A stretch of 64,000 nucleotides of DNA, from NCBI GenBank assembly GCA_030430165.1, contig JAUIGL010000013.1, forward strand, positions 1-64,000, written 5' to 3'. The notes under the pieces are model-generated. The model did no database searches. It worked only from the letters and a program-made list of their open reading frames with translations, and was not told the origin of the DNA. The DNA comes from a bacterium (GTDB taxonomy: Bacteria; Desulfobacterota; Binatia; HRBIN30; CADEER01). Numbering within the stretch: position 1 is the stretch's first letter; each line of letters starts with the position of its first letter. Made by a program: the position numbers and the translations under genes. Shown piece by piece: positions 60,624-64,000 of the stretch.

Positions 60624-61836
60624 GATCCAACTCCTCAGCGAGCCGTAGCGGCATGTCGGGAACCGGCGCCGGGAGATCGGTTGCCACGAGTCGTTCTCCT
60701 TGCGCCAGCCCCGCTGACACCAGGACATGGTTCGAACCTCGAAACGCCACCGCTACCGGTCGAATCTCCAGAGTGTCGTCGCCACTCATCACCCACACGT
60801 TATCGCCATCGCGCAACAGGCGGCGATCGACGGCGGCCACGTCGTCGAGAGTGGCACCTTCTATTTCGACGCGGACATACGAGCCGAGCAGCAAGATCGG
60901 TGGGCGATCCGCGCCGGCGTCGAGACCGAGAGGATCGGGCACCGACACCAGCACGCGCGCCATGCGCCCCTGGTTCTCGAGATCGCTGTACAGACGGATG
61001 ACCTCTCCGGGGCGCGACGAATCGGGACCCCACGCGGCCTCGTCTCGGACACGCACCGCCGCGCCGGGAATAGAGATCCATCGCAGCTGGTCGACCGGTA
61101 CGGCCGCCTCAATCCAGTATTCGTTGGTCCCGAGGAGCACGCCCATCGCCGTGCCGAGATCGACCTGCGTTCCGACCTCGACATTCCGTTCCTGCACGAC
61201 GGCGGCAAACGGCGCACGCACGGTGGTCCGCTCGAGCGCCAACTTGGCAGCGGCCACCGCGGCGCGCGCACTCCTCACGCGCGCCTGCGCCGATCGGAGT
61301 TGCGGCTCGCGCAATACCAGCTTCTCATTGCGTTCGCCGATCACCTCGCCGAGAAGCTCGAACTCGCGCTTTGCCACGTCCTGGTTGCCACTCTCGATCG
61401 CCAGCGCGGACTCGGCTTCGGCAAGCTCGCTGCGCCGCTGCTCCAGCACCAACTCGTAGTCGCGCGGGTCGATCCTCGCGATCACGTCGCCGGCGTCGAA
61501 AAAACCGCCGGGAACGAACTCGCTGCTCATCTCGACGATGGCTCCGGCGACCCGCGGCCGAATCTCCAGACGACGCGCGGCGACTACCGTACCCATCGAA
61601 TCGACGCTGGTGGCATGCGATCCGAGCTGCACCGGGGCAACCTCGACCAGGCGCGCTTGGCGCTGCGGCGTCTTGCGCGGCGCGCGCACTGTCGTCCGCA
61701 TGAGATGGGTCGACACGGCAATACCGGTCAGCAGGACGGCGGCAATCAGGAGTGCGCTGAACAGCCTGGCTCGGGCGGGGCGCTCAACCGCAGCGTTCCA
61801 CTCGACGGCACTCGACTCTTCGACTCGTTCACTCAT
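60616..61836 (-). CDS. RND membrane fusion protein (periplasmic adaptor)
   Basis: 406 residues from ATG 61836. One N-terminal membrane segment (RLFSALLIAAVLLTGIAVST), a biotinyl-lipoyl half-motif (GTVVAARRLEIRPRVAGAIVEM), a helical hairpin (EQRRSELAEAESALAIESG to about AKLALER), the second half-motif (TTVRAPFAAVVQERNVEVG) and beta-barrel domains follow. Second component of the pump operon. Confidence 0.93.
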   Translation of the reverse strand: MSERVEESSAVEWNAAVERPARARLFSALLIAAVLLTGIAVSTHLMRTTVRAPRKTPQRQARLVEVAPVQLGSHATSVDSMGTVVAARRLEIRPRVAGAIVEMSSEFVPGGFFDAGDVIARIDPRDYELVLEQRRSELAEAESALAIESGNQDVAKREFELLGEVIGERNEKLVLREPQLRSAQARVRSARAAVAAAKLALERTTVRAPFAAVVQERNVEVGTQVDLGTAMGVLLGTNEYWIEAAVPVDQLRWISIPGAAVRVRDEAAWGPDSSRPGEVIRLYSDLENQGRMARVLVSVPDPLGLDAGADRPPILLLGSYVRVEIEGATLDDVAAVDRRLLRDGDNVWVMSGDDTLEIRPVAVAFRGSNHVLVSAGLAQGERLVATDLPAPVPDMPLRLAEELDRG

Positions 61837-61909
61837 GTTGGATCCTCGATCAGCGACCTCGTCTTGCCGCACCCTTGGAACGACTCCAGCATTCCACCTT
61901 ACCTTCGCT

Positions 61910-63352
61910 TCAACTGGTCGCGGGCTCGCCGGTGGCGAGCTCGGGTCGCTCGAGATCGAAAGCGCCTCCGATGGCACGGTGCAGATCGATTCGAAAGCCG
62001 ATCAGCTCACGCTGAGCGGTTGCGCGAGCACGCTGCAAGTCCTGCTGCGACACCAGTGCTTGCAGCACGTCGAGGTATTCGATCGACCCGTGGATGTACT
62101 GATCGCCAACCCGCTCGAGCACGGCTTCCGCAGTTTCGATCTGGGCGTCCAGATTCAGGTTTCGACGACGCTGCTGCTCTTCCTGAACGAGGGCATCCTC
62201 GACCTCGCGCAGAGAAACCAGGATCGACTGGCCGTACTGATGGATGCGCTCGGACACCAACGCCCGGACACGATCGACCTCGGCGGCGCGCCGACCGCCA
62301 TCGATCAGTGGCGTAACCAGGCTCGCCGTCATCGTCGCAATCCAGTTGTCGAACAGATCTCGGAGATCCTCGGCGGCCAAGGTAGCCGAGCCGGTGATGG
62401 TCAGCCGCGGATAGCGGTCGGCTTTGGCCGCCGCCAGGCGACGGTCGGCGGCCAGCAACGTCGCGTATGCCTGCCGAACGTCGGGCCGGCGGTCGATCAC
62501 TTCGGCCGGAAGGCCGGTCTCGGGCAGCGGTGGTAACGGACCGAGTCGCCGCACTTCCGGCAATTCGACGGAGCTCGGAGGCTGTCCAACCAGTGTCGCC
62601 AGCTGATGCTGGAGCACCTGCGCCCGCGCTTCCGTAACCAGGCGATCGCCGCGGGTTGCCTCGACCAGCTGTCGTTGCCGGAGGACGTCCGATGCCGGCA
62701 CAAGGCCGCGACGAAAGCGCAGGGTGATGAGCTCGAGAGCCTGCTGGTTGGTGCGCAGCTGCTGATCGGCGATGTCCAGCAGACTGCGCTGCTCGACCAG
62801 CTCGTACCAAGCCTTGGCGATCTCGGCGGAGAGGGTGATCGCCGCCGTGTACAACTCGAGCTCGGTCGCCTGGCTGTCGAGCCGAGCGGCATCGCGGGTC
62901 GAGCGAATACGGCCCCAGAGGTCGACCTCGTAGCTGGCAACGAGTCCCAGGCGGACGTCGTTGCGGCCGCCCGCGCCCGATCCCTGCTGAGCCGACTCGG
63001 TGATCTCGGTACGCGTGGTACTCGCGTCGAGGTCGACTGCGGGAACCAGCGGTGCCCCCTCGCGACGGGCGATCGCACGGGCTTGGGCGAACCGGTCCCA
63101 GGCGGCGAGCAGGTCGAAGTTGTGCGACAAGGCGGTCTCGATCAGGCTGCTCAAGGCCGGGTCGCCGAGATCCCTCCACCAACGCGCTTGCGGCGGCACC
63201 TCGCCGGCACGCGAGAATGAGGCCGGCAGAGCCACGGGAGAATCGTAGCGCGGCGCGGAGCACGAAACACCGAACGCCGCCAGGAGGACCACGAGAGGAA
63301 TCGGCGCAGCCGACCAGGCCGACCGTTTGCAGCGAGGCTTCAAAGCCTGCAC
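61910..63352 (-). CDS. Outer-membrane efflux channel (TolC/NodT family)
   Basis: 480 residues. LVVLLAAFGVSC is a lipobox, typical of NodT-type channels. Two long helical repeat halves follow with WWRDLGDPALSSLIETAL, EVDLWGRIRSTRDAA, TLVGQPP, GLPAEVIDRRPDVRQAYATL and QRRVNL-like elements, ending VLQALVSQQDLQRARATAQRELIGFRIDLHRAIGG. The three pump genes are in channel-adaptor-transporter order. Confidence 0.93.
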   Translation of the reverse strand: MQALKPRCKRSAWSAAPIPLVVLLAAFGVSCSAPRYDSPVALPASFSRAGEVPPQARWWRDLGDPALSSLIETALSHNFDLLAAWDRFAQARAIARREGAPLVPAVDLDASTTRTEITESAQQGSGAGGRNDVRLGLVASYEVDLWGRIRSTRDAARLDSQATELELYTAAITLSAEIAKAWYELVEQRSLLDIADQQLRTNQQALELITLRFRRGLVPASDVLRQRQLVEATRGDRLVTEARAQVLQHQLATLVGQPPSSVELPEVRRLGPLPPLPETGLPAEVIDRRPDVRQAYATLLAADRRLAAAKADRYPRLTITGSATLAAEDLRDLFDNWIATMTASLVTPLIDGGRRAAEVDRVRALVSERIHQYGQSILVSLREVEDALVQEEQQRRRNLNLDAQIETAEAVLERVGDQYIHGSIEYLDVLQALVSQQDLQRARATAQRELIGFRIDLHRAIGGAFDLERPELATGEPATS

Positions 63353-63375
63353 GACAGCTGAAGACCGAGTCCGAC

Positions 63376-63813
63376 TCAGTTCTCGTCCGGTTCCTGAGTG
63401 GCCGGACAGTCGCGGCGTTTCATCGTCATCAGCTGGCGTCGCTGCTCGGGACTCAGCTGGCCGCGGATCTGGAGCAATGTTCGCAGCATCACCTTGTGCG
63501 CCTCGATCTTGATCGCACCGATACGCTCCGCCTGCAGCATCACCGCCGCCTCGTCGGGCGGGTCCTGCTCGAGCAGGGCGTGCATCTGCTTTATCGTCTC
63601 CCGCTTTCGTTCACGCAGCGCTTGCCGCTCTTCGCGGCCGGCGTCCAGGATTGCTCCGACCTCGTCTCGCTGCGCCGGCGTCAGGTCGATCTCGGCGAGG
63701 TGTGCTTCGAGCCTCTCGTCGGGTGGTGGCCCGTCGCGGCGAGCCTGCGCAGGCGCGCCGCCCAGGGCCATCGCGCCGGCGATCACAAGGATCGGAATCA
63801 GTCTGCTTCTCAT
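63376..63813 (-). CDS. Spy/CpxP-like periplasmic protein
   Basis: 145 residues from ATG 63813 with a signal peptide (IPILVIAGAMALGGAPAQA). Mostly helical and charged, with LTPAQRDEVGAIL and LSPEQRRQLMTM, the LTxxQ-type motifs of Spy/CpxP/CnrX-like proteins. These act as periplasmic chaperones or metal/stress sensors. It is 23 bases upstream of the efflux channel gene in the same operon, consistent with an envelope-stress role. Confidence 0.8.
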   Translation of the reverse strand: MRSRLIPILVIAGAMALGGAPAQARRDGPPPDERLEAHLAEIDLTPAQRDEVGAILDAGREERQALRERKRETIKQMHALLEQDPPDEAAVMLQAERIGAIKIEAHKVMLRTLLQIRGQLSPEQRRQLMTMKRRDCPATQEPDEN

Positions 63814-63814
63814 C

Positions 63815-64000
63815 TCAGTCTCCGTTCGAGAGGTCGTCCACCGGAACTTCGAACGCGGCGGCGAGCGCAAGGTAGTCCTCGGGTAAAATGGCTTGCGGTT
63901 CCACGAGCGCAGCAAAGCCGTCCGGGTCGGCAAAGGCGTAGAGCAGGCGCTCTTCGGCGTCACCGGCGACCTCGACCCCGGGCGTTTCGATGTGCGCATC
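63815..64000 (-). CDS. Partial gene at the window edge, acidic C-terminus
   Basis: The last 61 codons of a gene that enters from beyond the window, ending 1 base before the Spy-like start. The visible tail (LLYAFADPDGFAALVEPQAI, then LPEDYLALAAAFEVPVDDLSNGD) is acidic. Too little is visible to name a family. As first visible gene of the efflux operon it may be a regulator or membrane partner of the Spy-like protein. Confidence 0.45.
   Translation of the reverse strand, partial: DAHIETPGVEVAGDAEERLLYAFADPDGFAALVEPQAILPEDYLALAAAFEVPVDDLSNGD

Overview
GC-rich chromosomal segment of a Gram-negative, probably environmental bacterium. The evidence is lipoprotein signals, a complete RND efflux set with an outer-membrane channel, many exported proteins with Myxococcus-type Cys-rich repeats, Pro/Thr linkers and dockerin-like Ca-binding repeats (DCNGDG...EL...V..ALG style), and a selenocysteine tRNA. 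This combination recalls deltaproteobacterial lineages in the broad sense (Myxococcota, Desulfobacterota, Binatota). The lineage is inference from gene style only.

Layout. (1) 0.35-2.0 kb: two nucleotidyltransferase-type toxin/antitoxin-like pairs. (2) 2.1-9.0 kb: three large exported proteins on the minus strand. (3) 9.4-10.8 kb: a VapBC-like pair and a MazEF-like pair. (4) 11.2-26.4 kb: an integrated element bounded by a perfect 64-bp direct repeat that is the 3' part of a tRNA-Sec gene. The intact tRNA lies at 26332-26426 (minus strand) and the displaced copy at 11245-11308. Inside are a tyrosine integrase, an excisionase-like HTH protein, a zinc-finger protein, a replication-initiator-like HTH protein, a type I restriction-modification operon with two hsdS genes (hsdR-hsdS-hsdS-hsdM), a structured intergenic region with a terminator that may be an ncRNA, a YfbU-family gene, an exported Cys-rich protein and an unassigned conserved protein beside the integrase. 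(5) 26.5-27.9 kb: an exported protoglobin diverging from a MarR regulator with a four-Cys tail, with two matched 17-bp operators between them. (6) 27.9-33.8 kb: a second VapBC pair, an isoaspartate methyltransferase with a lipoprotein-like N-terminus, a single-domain response regulator and a large hybrid histidine kinase. (7) 33.8-45.2 kb: a giant exported NHL/LamG protein, a two-subunit acyl-CoA carboxylase, an MDR oxidoreductase and purE-purK. (8) 45.3-53.1 kb: an NhaR-like regulator, a copper-monooxygenase-like protein, two lipoproteins, a membrane TPR protein, a sterol-desaturase-family hydroxylase and an exported metalloprotease. (9) 53.2-64 kb: an aldo/keto reductase, a TetR/small membrane protein/fatty acid desaturase operon, a nucleoside-hydrolase-like lipoprotein and a tripartite RND efflux operon with a Spy-like periplasmic protein.

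The strongest observations are the tRNA-Sec-targeted defence element with the remains of a further att copy, the MarR/protoglobin switch, and the array of three-base-loop hairpins punctuated by mirrored GTCCCAAG/CTTGGGAC next to the displaced att site. Functions are assigned by reading motifs; no database search was possible.
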